A DNA stretch of 14,928 bases, taken from contig JBKPHS010000049.1 in NCBI GenBank assembly GCA_046729975.1, positions 1 to 14,928 on the forward strand, written 5' to 3'. Under the pieces are notes generated by a model. The model saw only the letters and a program-made list of their open reading frames with translations. It did no database searches and was not told the origin of the DNA. This document shows, in pieces, positions 1 to 6,482 of this stretch. Position 1 is the stretch's first letter. Each line of letters starts with the position of its first letter. The translations under genes were made by a program, and so were the position numbers. The DNA is from JBKPHS01 sp046729975. GTDB taxonomy: Bacteria; Actinomycetota; Thermoleophilia; Solirubrobacterales; Thermoleophilaceae.

Positions 1-30
1 GGACGCCGTGTCGTCGGCGCGCGGCTAATC

Positions 31-55
31 CGGCCCCGCCGGCCGGTCGGGGCCG
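31..55. terminator. Terminator-like hairpin at left edge
   Basis: An 8-bp inverted repeat (31-38 with 48-55, arms CGGCCCCG and CGGGGCCG) encloses a 9-nt loop. One reading frame entering from the left edge stops at TAA 26-28, just before it, so this may be the terminator of a gene lying mostly outside the window. There is no T-tract, and GC-rich DNA makes such repeats common, so support is weak. Confidence 0.3.
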
Positions 56-170
56 TCGTCAAAGCTGACGGCGATCCGCTAAGGGTCCGCCCGCCATGTC
101 GATCTCGGCGCTTTCCGTTCGTCGTTAGGGTGGTGCGGCGAGAACGCGCCGCTCGAGCGAAGGAGGAGCG

Positions 171-569
171 ATGAAGTACCTGCTGTCGTTCGTCGTCGAG
201 GAGGGCGGGATGGAGGATGCCTCGCCCGAGGAGATGCGGGACGCGATGGAGCGCTGGAGCGCCTTCGACCAGGAGGCGACCGACAAGGGCGCCCTGATCG
301 CCTGCGAGCCGCTCGAGAGCAGCTCGGCGGCGACGACCATCCACCTCCGGCAGGACGGCGAGCGGATCGTCACAGACGGGCCGTTCGCCGAGTCCAAGGA
401 GCAGCTCGGCGGATTCTGCCTGCTGGAGTGCGAGAACCTCGACGAGGCCCTCGAGTGGGCCAACAAGGTCCCGCTCGGCTCCGGCTCGATTGAGGTCAGG
501 CCCGTCATGGACCTCTCACGGTTCGGCTATGAGAGCAAGACCCTGACGCCTGCCAAAGCGACAGCTTGA
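171..569 (+). CDS. YciI/DGPF-family protein (YCII-related domain)
   Basis: A 132-residue protein with the YCII-related dimeric alpha/beta-barrel fold. The N-terminus MKYLLSFV is the typical first strand. The signature DGPFAESKEQLGG around residues 68-80 is the family hallmark (DGPF.E.KE.LGG). Biochemical function is not settled for this family. Members are often encoded beside ECF sigma factors in actinobacteria, but no sigma factor is visible here. The start is supported by the strong site AAGGAGGAG a few bases upstream of ATG. It converges on the ABC exporter, with a strong hairpin between the two stop codons. Family assignment is secure; the role is unknown. Confidence 0.9.
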   Translation: MKYLLSFVVEEGGMEDASPEEMRDAMERWSAFDQEATDKGALIACEPLESSSAATTIHLRQDGERIVTDGPFAESKEQLGGFCLLECENLDEALEWANKVPLGSGSIEVRPVMDLSRFGYESKTLTPAKATA

Positions 570-578
570 GCCGGGAGC

Positions 579-615
579 CCTCGGCCGGCGCCCCGGTCAC
601 GGGCGCCGGCCGAGG
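579..615. terminator. Bidirectional terminator hairpin between convergent genes
   Basis: A perfect 15-bp inverted repeat (579-593 with 601-615; left arm CCTCGGCCGGCGCCC) has a 7-nt loop. It sits between the stop of the YciI gene (569) and the stop of the ABC permease (624), which point toward each other. There is no U-tract on either side, as is frequent for intrinsic terminators in GC-rich actinobacteria. The position and perfect stem make a two-way terminator the best reading. Confidence 0.8.
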
Positions 616-623
616 AACGAGCG

Positions 624-1397
624 CTAGACCTGCGCCTGATACGCCCGGAACGCACGCGTCGCGAGCACCATGCACGCCAGCGCGAACGCCGTGAGCAGCC
701 CGCAGTAACCCGCGACTGTGCCCCAGTCCGTGCCCGCCTGCGCGGCCTCGCGGCCCGCCACGATGGCCCAGTCGACCGGGTTGTAGTCCGCCACCGTGGC
801 CATCCAGCCGGGCATCAGCGACGCCTGCATGAACGCGGTGGACAGGAACGTCAGCGGCAGCTGAAGGAACGTGACCGCCCCGATCAGGCTCTCCTCCTTG
901 CGAGCCACGAGGGCGAGTGCATTGGAGAGCGCGGCGAAGCCCGTGCCGAGCAGCGCCGCGGCCAGTATCAGCGCCGCGACGCCGATCGGGCCGCCGTCGA
1001 ACGTGACCCCCGTCGCCAGCGCCATGCCGACGACCACTAGCGACTGGATCAGCACCTGCACGGCGTTCTGTCCCACGCGGCCGGCGATCAGCGGCCAGCG
1101 CCTGACAGGTGTCACGAGCAGCCGGTCGGTCACGCCTCGATCGAGATCCTCGATCGTGGACATGCCGTTCCAGCCGCTCGAGAAGAACGCTGTCATCACC
1201 AGCACGCCCGGCACGAGGTACTGCTTGTAGTCGCCCCCCTGGAATCCGGGGATGTCGACGACTCGCTCGAAGAGCGCACCGAACAGCAGCAGCCATATGA
1301 CCGGCTGCACGAGCACGATGCCGATGAACCAGGGCTGGCGCCACAGCCGCAGCAGGTCCCGCACCGTAAGGGCCCAGGTGTCGTAGAGAGCTGTCAC
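624..1397 (-). CDS. ABC-2 type transporter permease (DrrB-like)
   Basis: A 257-residue integral membrane protein, the membrane half of an ABC exporter. About six hydrophobic segments are visible, near residues 23-42, 62-80, 110-130, 138-160, 170-190 and 225-247. A charged loop, STIEDLDRGVTDRLLVTPVRR (roughly 80-100), matches the ABC-2 conserved region that contacts the ATPase. Length and layout fit the DrrB/ABC-2 family. The start is GTG at 1397, preceded by AAGGAGG, and overlaps the ATPase stop by 4 bp (GTGA), showing translational coupling. Substrate cannot be read from sequence; drugs or lipids are typical for this family. Confidence 0.88.
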   Translation of the reverse strand: MTALYDTWALTVRDLLRLWRQPWFIGIVLVQPVIWLLLFGALFERVVDIPGFQGGDYKQYLVPGVLVMTAFFSSGWNGMSTIEDLDRGVTDRLLVTPVRRWPLIAGRVGQNAVQVLIQSLVVVGMALATGVTFDGGPIGVAALILAAALLGTGFAALSNALALVARKEESLIGAVTFLQLPLTFLSTAFMQASLMPGWMATVADYNPVDWAIVAGREAAQAGTDWGTVAGYCGLLTAFALACMVLATRAFRAYQAQV

Positions 1398-2359
1398 TCG
1401 CGTGCCTCCTTCTGTTCGTCGGCGGACGCGAACGAGCGGCCCGCGTACCGCAGGTAGACGTCATCCAGCGAAGGCCGCGCCACGGTCACCGACGCGACCG
1501 GGACCGCGTGAGCGTCGAGTGCCGACAGGACCGCCGGCACGGCGCGGGCGCCGTCCTCCACCCGAGCATGCAGCGATCGTCCGTCGACGACCACCTCGCG
1601 CAGTCCTGCCACATCGCGAAGGGCATTGGTCACGGCGCGGTTCGCTCGCCCCTCTGAGAGCTCGACCTGCACGGCGTCGCCCTGCAGGCGTGCCTTGAGC
1701 TCGGCGGAAGAGCCCTCCGCAACAACGCGGCCGCGATCCACGATCGCGAGCTGCGACGCGAGCTTGTCGGCCTCCTCGAGGTAGTGCGTGGTGAGCAGGA
1801 TCGTCAGGCCCTCGTCCGCGTTCAGCCGCTCGATCTCCTGCCACATCGCGACGCGAACCTCGGGGTCGAGGCCGGTCGTCGGCTCGTCCAGGAACAGCAC
1901 CTTCGGCCGGTGGACCAGTCCCATCGCGATGTCGAGCCGGCGCTGCATGCCGCCCGAGTAGGTCCGCGCCACCCGGCCGGCTGCCTCGCTGAGGCCGAAG
2001 GCCTGGAGCAGCTCGTCCGCGCGCCGCCCGAGCTCGCGACCGCGCATCCCCTGCAGGTGACCCTGCAGCTTGATGTTCTCGCGGCCCCTGAGATCCGCGT
2101 CGACGCCGGACTTCTGAGCCACCACGCCTATCGTGCGACGCACGTGAGCGGGCTCGGCGAGCACGTCGAGGCCGGCCACGCGCGCCTCGCCTCCATCTGG
2201 TCGGGCTAGGGTGGTGAGGACCTTGACCGCCGTCGACTTGCCGGCGCCGTTCGGCCCGAGCAGTCCGAATACGGTGCCCGGCTCCACCTGGAAGCTGAGG
2301 CCGTCGAGGGCCTGGACCCCGCTCGGATACCGCTTTCTCAATTCCTGCGCTTCGATCAT
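1394..2359 (-). CDS. ABC transporter ATP-binding protein (DrrA-like)
   Basis: A 321-residue cytoplasmic ATPase that powers the neighbouring permease. Visible motifs are Walker A GPNGAGKS (35-42), Q-loop Gln82, signature YSGGMQ (134-139), Walker B VLFLDEP (154-160) and switch His192. A C-terminal extension carries RPSLDDVYL (about 295-303), the element typical of daunorubicin/oleandomycin-type exporters, and total length matches DrrA (about 330). The ATG is preceded by AGGGAGAGCTC. It is the first gene of a two-gene operon and is divergent from a MarR regulator that probably controls it. The exporter class is clear; drug resistance as such is an inference from family and regulator. Confidence 0.93.
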   Translation of the reverse strand: MIEAQELRKRYPSGVQALDGLSFQVEPGTVFGLLGPNGAGKSTAVKVLTTLARPDGGEARVAGLDVLAEPAHVRRTIGVVAQKSGVDADLRGRENIKLQGHLQGMRGRELGRRADELLQAFGLSEAAGRVARTYSGGMQRRLDIAMGLVHRPKVLFLDEPTTGLDPEVRVAMWQEIERLNADEGLTILLTTHYLEEADKLASQLAIVDRGRVVAEGSSAELKARLQGDAVQVELSEGRANRAVTNALRDVAGLREVVVDGRSLHARVEDGARAVPAVLSALDAHAVPVASVTVARPSLDDVYLRYAGRSFASADEQKEARE

Positions 2360-2391
2360 GAGCTCTCCCTATAATTCGTTCGGCGGGCTAC

Positions 2392-2410
2392 TATCTAAGC
2401 AGGCTAGATA
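2392..2410. promoter_or_regulatory. Probable MarR operator overlapping divergent -10 elements
   Basis: The palindrome TATCTA-N7-TAGATA lies between the divergent exporter and marR starts. Read toward the exporter, the left arm is TAGATA, a good -10 hexamer, with a perfect TTGACA at 2422-2417 and a 19-bp spacer. Read toward marR, the right arm TAGATA (2405-2410) sits 5 bp before the GTG at 2416, which would give a leaderless transcript. MarR dimers usually bind such palindromes, so binding here would shut off both directions. An exact TATAAT at 2370-2375 on the plus strand is an alternative marR -10, but it has no matching -35. Confidence 0.6.
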
Positions 2411-2415
2411 TCAAC

Positions 2416-2895
2416 GTGTCAAGACAATCGGCGAGAGACCAGGTAATTGCGGAGCTCTTCTACGAGATGCGCGCGCACGGGACGGCGAACGAGAAGTTCG
2501 ACGACGCCGCTCACACCGCCCTGGGCCTCAATCGCACCGACGTCCGCTGTCTCGACATCGTCGAGCGCGAGGGCGGGCGACTCACCGCGGGCGCGCTTGC
2601 TGAGCTGAGCGGCCTGACGACAGCCGCCGTCACCGGCATCATCGACCGCCTCGAGCGGAAGGGCTACGCGCGGCGGGTGCGCGACGACGGCGATCGGCGG
2701 CGCGTCTTCGTCGAGCTCACGCCGCTTGCGCGCAAGCGCACCGAGCGGATCTGGGAGCCGATGGCCAAGGAGGCCAACGGGATCGTTTCGAAGCTGTCGA
2801 CCAAGGAACTGGAGGTTCTGCGGGACTGGTTCCGCATGGGGCGCGAGGTGAATGAGCGGGAGATCGAGCGCGTGAGGAGGCTCCGCTTCGATTAG
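2416..2895 (+). CDS. MarR-family transcriptional regulator
   Basis: A 159-residue winged-helix DNA-binding repressor. The helix-turn-helix spans about residues 58-81 (LAELSGLTTAAVTGIIDRLE) and the wing about 86-100, with the family motif RDDGDRRRVFVEL. Alpha-helical segments flanking it would form the dimer interface. The start is GTG at 2416 with no clear Shine-Dalgarno, consistent with leaderless translation from the TAGATA at 2405-2410. It is divergent from the ABC exporter, the usual arrangement for a MarR protein that represses an efflux pump and responds to its substrate. Two acyltransferase genes follow closely, so it may also control them. Confidence 0.92.
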   Translation: MSRQSARDQVIAELFYEMRAHGTANEKFDDAAHTALGLNRTDVRCLDIVEREGGRLTAGALAELSGLTTAAVTGIIDRLERKGYARRVRDDGDRRRVFVELTPLARKRTERIWEPMAKEANGIVSKLSTKELEVLRDWFRMGREVNEREIERVRRLRFD

Positions 2896-2904
2896 GGATT
2901 CCTC

Positions 2905-3720
2905 GTGGCCGTGATCGACGACATCCAGCCGCGCCCGGCTGCTCCGGCGGACTCCGAGGCGATCGTCGCGCTGGCACGCGCGAGCTTCGAGCCCACGTTT
3001 CTGGAGTTGACGATCCTCGGCTGCGACGGCGTCGAGCGCTACGTGCGCGCGCTGATCGAGGCCGACGGGCGGGGCGTCGACACGACCTACACGGTGGCCG
3101 TCGAGGGGGGACGGCTGGCCGGATTCGCGGAGATGCGGCACTTCAGCGACCGCCTGTTTCTCAACTACATCGCGGTTGCCGCGGACGCTCGCTCGCGGGG
3201 GCTCGGCACTCAGCTGCTTTCCGCGGCGATCGCGCGGTCCCGCCGGCCGGGCCAGCAGCGCCTGGACCTCGACGTGCTCGAGGACAACGAGCCGGCGTTC
3301 GCCTGGTACCGCGGCTTGGGACTTGGCGAGGGGCCGGCGACCGACTGGTGGGCTCTGCCGCTACCCGACGGTCGTGGCGAGCCGGCCGCCCCGGTCGGCG
3401 GCTGGGCCCAGGCCACCGCCTGCCACCACGCCTTCGGCTTCTCGGAAGTCGGCGTCGACGCGCCGCAGCGCAGCTATCGGGTGGGGCTGCTCGGCCAGAC
3501 CTGGTTCAGGGTGACGAACGCCGCGGCGCTCGACGACCCGGCGCTTGGCGCCACGCTGCGCGCGCTCGACCCCACTCGCGCGATGCTCGCCGTCCTGCCC
3601 CGCGGGGACATGCCGGATAGCACGGCGCGGAGGGCGGATAGGCGCGCCACGACGATCCGGCTCTCGGCCGGGCTCGACGGGATCACTCGCAGGCTTCAGG
3701 TGCGCGGTGGCCGTGCTTGA
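2905..3720 (+). CDS. GNAT acetyltransferase with an extra C-terminal domain
   Basis: A 271-residue protein. Residues about 8-150 form a GNAT domain: strand LNYIAVA (86-92), the acetyl-CoA loop RSRGLG (96-101) and the motif-B segment DNEPAFAWYRGLGL (127-140). It should transfer an acyl group from acyl-CoA to an unknown amine. Residues about 150-271 are not needed for a single GNAT domain. They contain segments such as HHAFGFSEVG and TWFRVTN that I do not recognise; this may be a degenerate second GNAT-like or substrate domain. The GTG start lies 9 bp after the marR stop, with a weak AGGGAT upstream. The end overlaps the next gene, so the three genes probably form one operon. Confidence 0.82.
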   Translation: MAVIDDIQPRPAAPADSEAIVALARASFEPTFLELTILGCDGVERYVRALIEADGRGVDTTYTVAVEGGRLAGFAEMRHFSDRLFLNYIAVAADARSRGLGTQLLSAAIARSRRPGQQRLDLDVLEDNEPAFAWYRGLGLGEGPATDWWALPLPDGRGEPAAPVGGWAQATACHHAFGFSEVGVDAPQRSYRVGLLGQTWFRVTNAAALDDPALGATLRALDPTRAMLAVLPRGDMPDSTARRADRRATTIRLSAGLDGITRRLQVRGGRA

Positions 3721-4789
3721 GATCTGGAACGCCCGCGATGACGGCGAGCGGGCGCGCTGGAGCCGGCTGCACGCGAGCTGGCCGGGACGCGAGGTCTTCG
3801 CCCACCCGGATTACCTGTCGCTGCTCGCCGGCGACGACGAGCAGCCGCTCGCCGCCTTCACCGAGACTCCGGCGGGCTGGATCCTCTACCCGTTCGTGCT
3901 GCGGCCGATCGCGACGCGCGAGGCTGGCGGCATGGGCGCGAACGTCGTCGACATCACCACGCCGTACGGCTACGGCGGAGCGTTCTTCTCGGGCGATGCA
4001 CAGGAGCACGCGAAAGCCTTCTGGAGTGCCTTCGACGTGTGGGCCCGAGACGCCGGCGTCGTCTCTGAGTTCGTCCGCTTTTCCCTGTTCGAAGAGGCGC
4101 TGCTGCGCTATCCGGGCGAACGGGTGGAGGTTCGGGAGAACGTGGTCCGCACGCTCGACCCGACGCCAGAGGAGCTGTGGCGCGACTTCGAGCACAAGGT
4201 GCGCAAGAACGTGAAGCGCGCTCGCGCCAGCGGCGTCGAGATCGAGGTGGACGAGCGTGGGGAGCGTCTCGACGACTTCCTCCGGGTGTACGGCTCGACC
4301 ATGGACCGCCGAGGCGCGGGCAGCGGCTACTACTTCCCGCGCCGCTTCTTCGAGGGGATCGCTCGCCGGCTCGAGGGCCAGTTCGCTTACGTCCATGCCC
4401 TGCACGACGGGCGGGTCGTCTCGACCGAGCTCGCGCTGGTGTCGGCCGACTCGGTCTACTCGTTCCTCGGTGGCACGGAGGCAGCCGCGTTCCCGCTGCG
4501 GCCGAACGACCTTCTCAAGCACGAGCTGATCCTGTGGGCGCGGCGCTCCGGCAAGCGCCGCGTCGTCCTCGGCGGTGGGTATGCGCCCGGCGACGGCATC
4601 TTCCGCTACAAGCGAGCATTTGCGCCGCAGGGGGTCGTCCCGTTCCGCGTGGGCCGGCGGGTGCTCGACGAGCAGGCGTACGCCGGGCTGGTCGAGGCCC
4701 ATCGAGCCGAGGGACGGCGGCGAGACCAGGCCTGGGAGCCAAGTGCCCGGTTCTTCCCGGCCTATCGCGACGAGCTGCCGCCTGGTTAG
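3707..4789 (+). CDS. FemAB/BioF2-like (GNAT-fold) transferase
   Basis: A protein of about 360 residues resembling the FemABX / Acetyltransf_6 group, which has two GNAT-like subdomains. Visible cues are DITTPYGYGG (82-91), the basic helix HKVRKNVKRARASG (163-176), LRPNDLLKHELILWA (264-278) and the late motif GGGYAPGDGIFRYKRAF (289-305), typical of lipid II:aminoacyl transferases and of FemAB-related proteins in exopolysaccharide clusters. The exact substrate is unknown: peptidoglycan precursor or a surface glycan are both possible. GTG at 3707 is chosen because the homologous region begins here; GTG 3713 is equally possible. The frame is open further upstream, but only as a shadow of the GNAT gene. 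Its stop interlocks with that of the convergent sugar transferase. Confidence 0.75.
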   Translation: MAVLEIWNARDDGERARWSRLHASWPGREVFAHPDYLSLLAGDDEQPLAAFTETPAGWILYPFVLRPIATREAGGMGANVVDITTPYGYGGAFFSGDAQEHAKAFWSAFDVWARDAGVVSEFVRFSLFEEALLRYPGERVEVRENVVRTLDPTPEELWRDFEHKVRKNVKRARASGVEIEVDERGERLDDFLRVYGSTMDRRGAGSGYYFPRRFFEGIARRLEGQFAYVHALHDGRVVSTELALVSADSVYSFLGGTEAAAFPLRPNDLLKHELILWARRSGKRRVVLGGGYAPGDGIFRYKRAFAPQGVVPFRVGRRVLDEQAYAGLVEAHRAEGRRRDQAWEPSARFFPAYRDELPPG

Positions 4790-5349
4790 CCCGTGTAGAG
4801 ACCGTGGCCGGTGACGAGAAGGCGCGCCGTTCTCCTGAGGATGCGCAGGTCGAGGGCCAGCGAGCGGTTCTCCACGTACCAGATGTCGAGCTCGATCCGC
4901 TCGTCCCACGGGAGCGCCGCGCGGCCATTCACCTGCGCCCAGCCGGTGATCCCCGGCTTGACCTCGAGCCGTCGCCGCTGCCGAGGCGTATAGAGCTCGA
5001 CCTGGGCCTGGATGGTCGGCCGGGGGCCCACGATCGCCATCTCTCCCCGCAGCACGTTGACCAGGTTCGGCACCTCGTCGAGCGACCACCGTCGGAGCAG
5101 AGCTCCGACCCGCGTCACGCCGGGGTCATCACCGGCCACCGGCTTTCCGATGCCGACAGGGTCCGATCCGGTGACCATGGTGCGTAGCTTCCAGAGCTCG
5201 AACGCCTGCCCGTCCTTCCCGACCCTCTGCTGGCGGTAGATCGCGGGGCCCGCGGTCTCGAGCCGGATCGCCACCATCGCCACCCCGAGCAGCGGCCCGG
5301 ACACGAGAAGGCCAAAGGAGGCGACCGCCACGTCGAGGGCGCGACTCAC
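4786..5349 (-). CDS. PglC-type sugar-phosphate transferase (bacterial sugar transferase)
   Basis: A 187-residue membrane enzyme of the polyprenyl-phosphate glycosyl-1-phosphate transferase class, which starts glycan assembly by moving a sugar phosphate from a nucleotide sugar to undecaprenyl phosphate. It has one N-terminal hydrophobic re-entrant helix (about 8-30) followed by RVGKDGQAFELWKLRTM (42-58), the catalytic dyad Asp91-Glu92 in LDEVPNLVNVL, GEMAIVGPRP (102-111) and KPGITGWAQVNGR (131-143). Its size matches the short, monotopic PglC/WcaJ-C-terminal type, with no WbaP-like N-terminal domain. GTG 5349 is preceded by GAGGGGAC and overlaps the GT2 stop by 4 bp. The same frame is open far upstream, but only as a shadow of the GT2 gene. 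Confidence 0.92.
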   Translation of the reverse strand: MSRALDVAVASFGLLVSGPLLGVAMVAIRLETAGPAIYRQQRVGKDGQAFELWKLRTMVTGSDPVGIGKPVAGDDPGVTRVGALLRRWSLDEVPNLVNVLRGEMAIVGPRPTIQAQVELYTPRQRRRLEVKPGITGWAQVNGRAALPWDERIELDIWYVENRSLALDLRILRRTARLLVTGHGLYTG

Positions 5350-6476
5350 CGCGTCCCCTCGGGCTTCTTCCACGCCCTCGGAACTCTGCCTCGGACTCGG
5401 TCCCACAGCCCGGCGGCGATCGAGGAGGTGACGAGGACGTAGTAGTACGCGAGCCTGAAAGGCCGCAGCGGAACGACCCGGCCAAGCGCCGCGGCGACCA
5501 GGAACGCAGCCTGGAGCCCGAACGCGATGTCGTAGACGAGGCCCTGGCCGAGCAGGGCGACGTTGGTCGCGAAGGCGACCAGGTGAAGGAGCGGGGACGC
5601 GTAGCGGAGCACGCGATGGGAGTAGATCTCGAACGCGTACAGGGGTCCGTAGCCCCGAAGCGACAGCATGCCGTCTCGCAGCACGATGTCCCACAGCCCG
5701 CTCATCATTCGCCGCTTGCGCGCAAACTCGCCCTCGAGGGTCGGGACCATCCGCTCCTCGGCCAGCGCGTCCGGCGCGTACAGCGCCCGCCACCCGCGCT
5801 TCACCATCTCGAACGGGAACGAGAGGTCGTGGCTGCGAGAGGCGTCGAGCACGATGTACGCGTCGCGTCGCGCCGCATAGATCGCCCCGTTGCCGCCGGT
5901 CACGCCGGCCAGCCGCGACTCCAGCTCCCGGACCGCCATCTCGTACCGCCAGTACGCCCCCTCCTGGTTCGAGCCGCCGTCGGACGAGAAGCGGACCTGA
6001 CCGCAGACGTATCCGACCCGCGGATCGGCGAACGGAGCGATCAGCCGACGCAGGGCCGAGCTCTCCCAGAACGCGTTCGCGTCCGAGAACGCGAGAACGT
6101 CGCCGCGCGCACGCGCCACGGCGGCGTTTTGTGCCGCGAGCTTGCCACCCCGCTCCAAGTCGAGCACGAGGTCGGCGCCGGCGGCCCGTGCGAGCTCGAC
6201 CGTGCGGTCCGAGGAGCCGTCCGAGGCGACGATCAGCTCCAGGCGCTCGCGCGGGTAGTCGAGCTCGAGAGCGTTCCGCACCTTGCGCTCGATCACCGCC
6301 TCCTCGTCGTGTGCGGCGACGATCAGCGAGACCGGCGGCGGCTGGGGAGTGCCCGCGGCGGGCGGCTCGGGGCTGCGCAGGCGCGCGATCAGCCACAGCG
6401 CGGCGGGATAGCCCGCGTGGGTGTAGACGAGCAGGGCAACGGAGGCCCAGAAGGCGATCTCGAGCGCGAGCATCAC
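5346..6476 (-). CDS. Membrane-bound family 2 glycosyltransferase
   Basis: A 376-residue protein. An N-terminal membrane helix (about 5-32) is followed by a GT-A domain: VSLIVAAHDEE (49-59), DGSSD (86-90), FSDAN with the metal-binding Asp (130-134), GGNGAIY (194-200), an acceptor-site HDL (216-218) and KRRMMSGLW (254-262) in place of the usual QxxRW. Three or more C-terminal membrane helices follow (about 290-355). This layout is that of processive-type or polysaccharide GT2 enzymes acting at the inner face of the membrane. It starts with GTG 6476 directly followed by ATG 6473, and either could be used. It lies 6 bp after the GT4 stop and overlaps the sugar transferase, so the three are co-transcribed. 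Confidence 0.9.
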   Translation of the reverse strand: MMLALEIAFWASVALLVYTHAGYPAALWLIARLRSPEPPAAGTPQPPPVSLIVAAHDEEAVIERKVRNALELDYPRERLELIVASDGSSDRTVELARAAGADLVLDLERGGKLAAQNAAVARARGDVLAFSDANAFWESSALRRLIAPFADPRVGYVCGQVRFSSDGGSNQEGAYWRYEMAVRELESRLAGVTGGNGAIYAARRDAYIVLDASRSHDLSFPFEMVKRGWRALYAPDALAEERMVPTLEGEFARKRRMMSGLWDIVLRDGMLSLRGYGPLYAFEIYSHRVLRYASPLLHLVAFATNVALLGQGLVYDIAFGLQAAFLVAAALGRVVPLRPFRLAYYYVLVTSSIAAGLWDRVRGRVPRAWKKPEGTR

Positions 6477-6482
6477 GCCGGA

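Noticed and set aside
2370..2375. Perfect TATAAT as the main marR promoter
   Set aside because: No -35 at suitable spacing; kept only as an alternative to the TAGATA beside the start codon.
3683..5089. 468-codon minus-strand open frame opposite the FemAB-like gene
   Set aside because: The plus-strand frame carries recognisable FemAB-like motifs and the antisense product is low-quality sequence.
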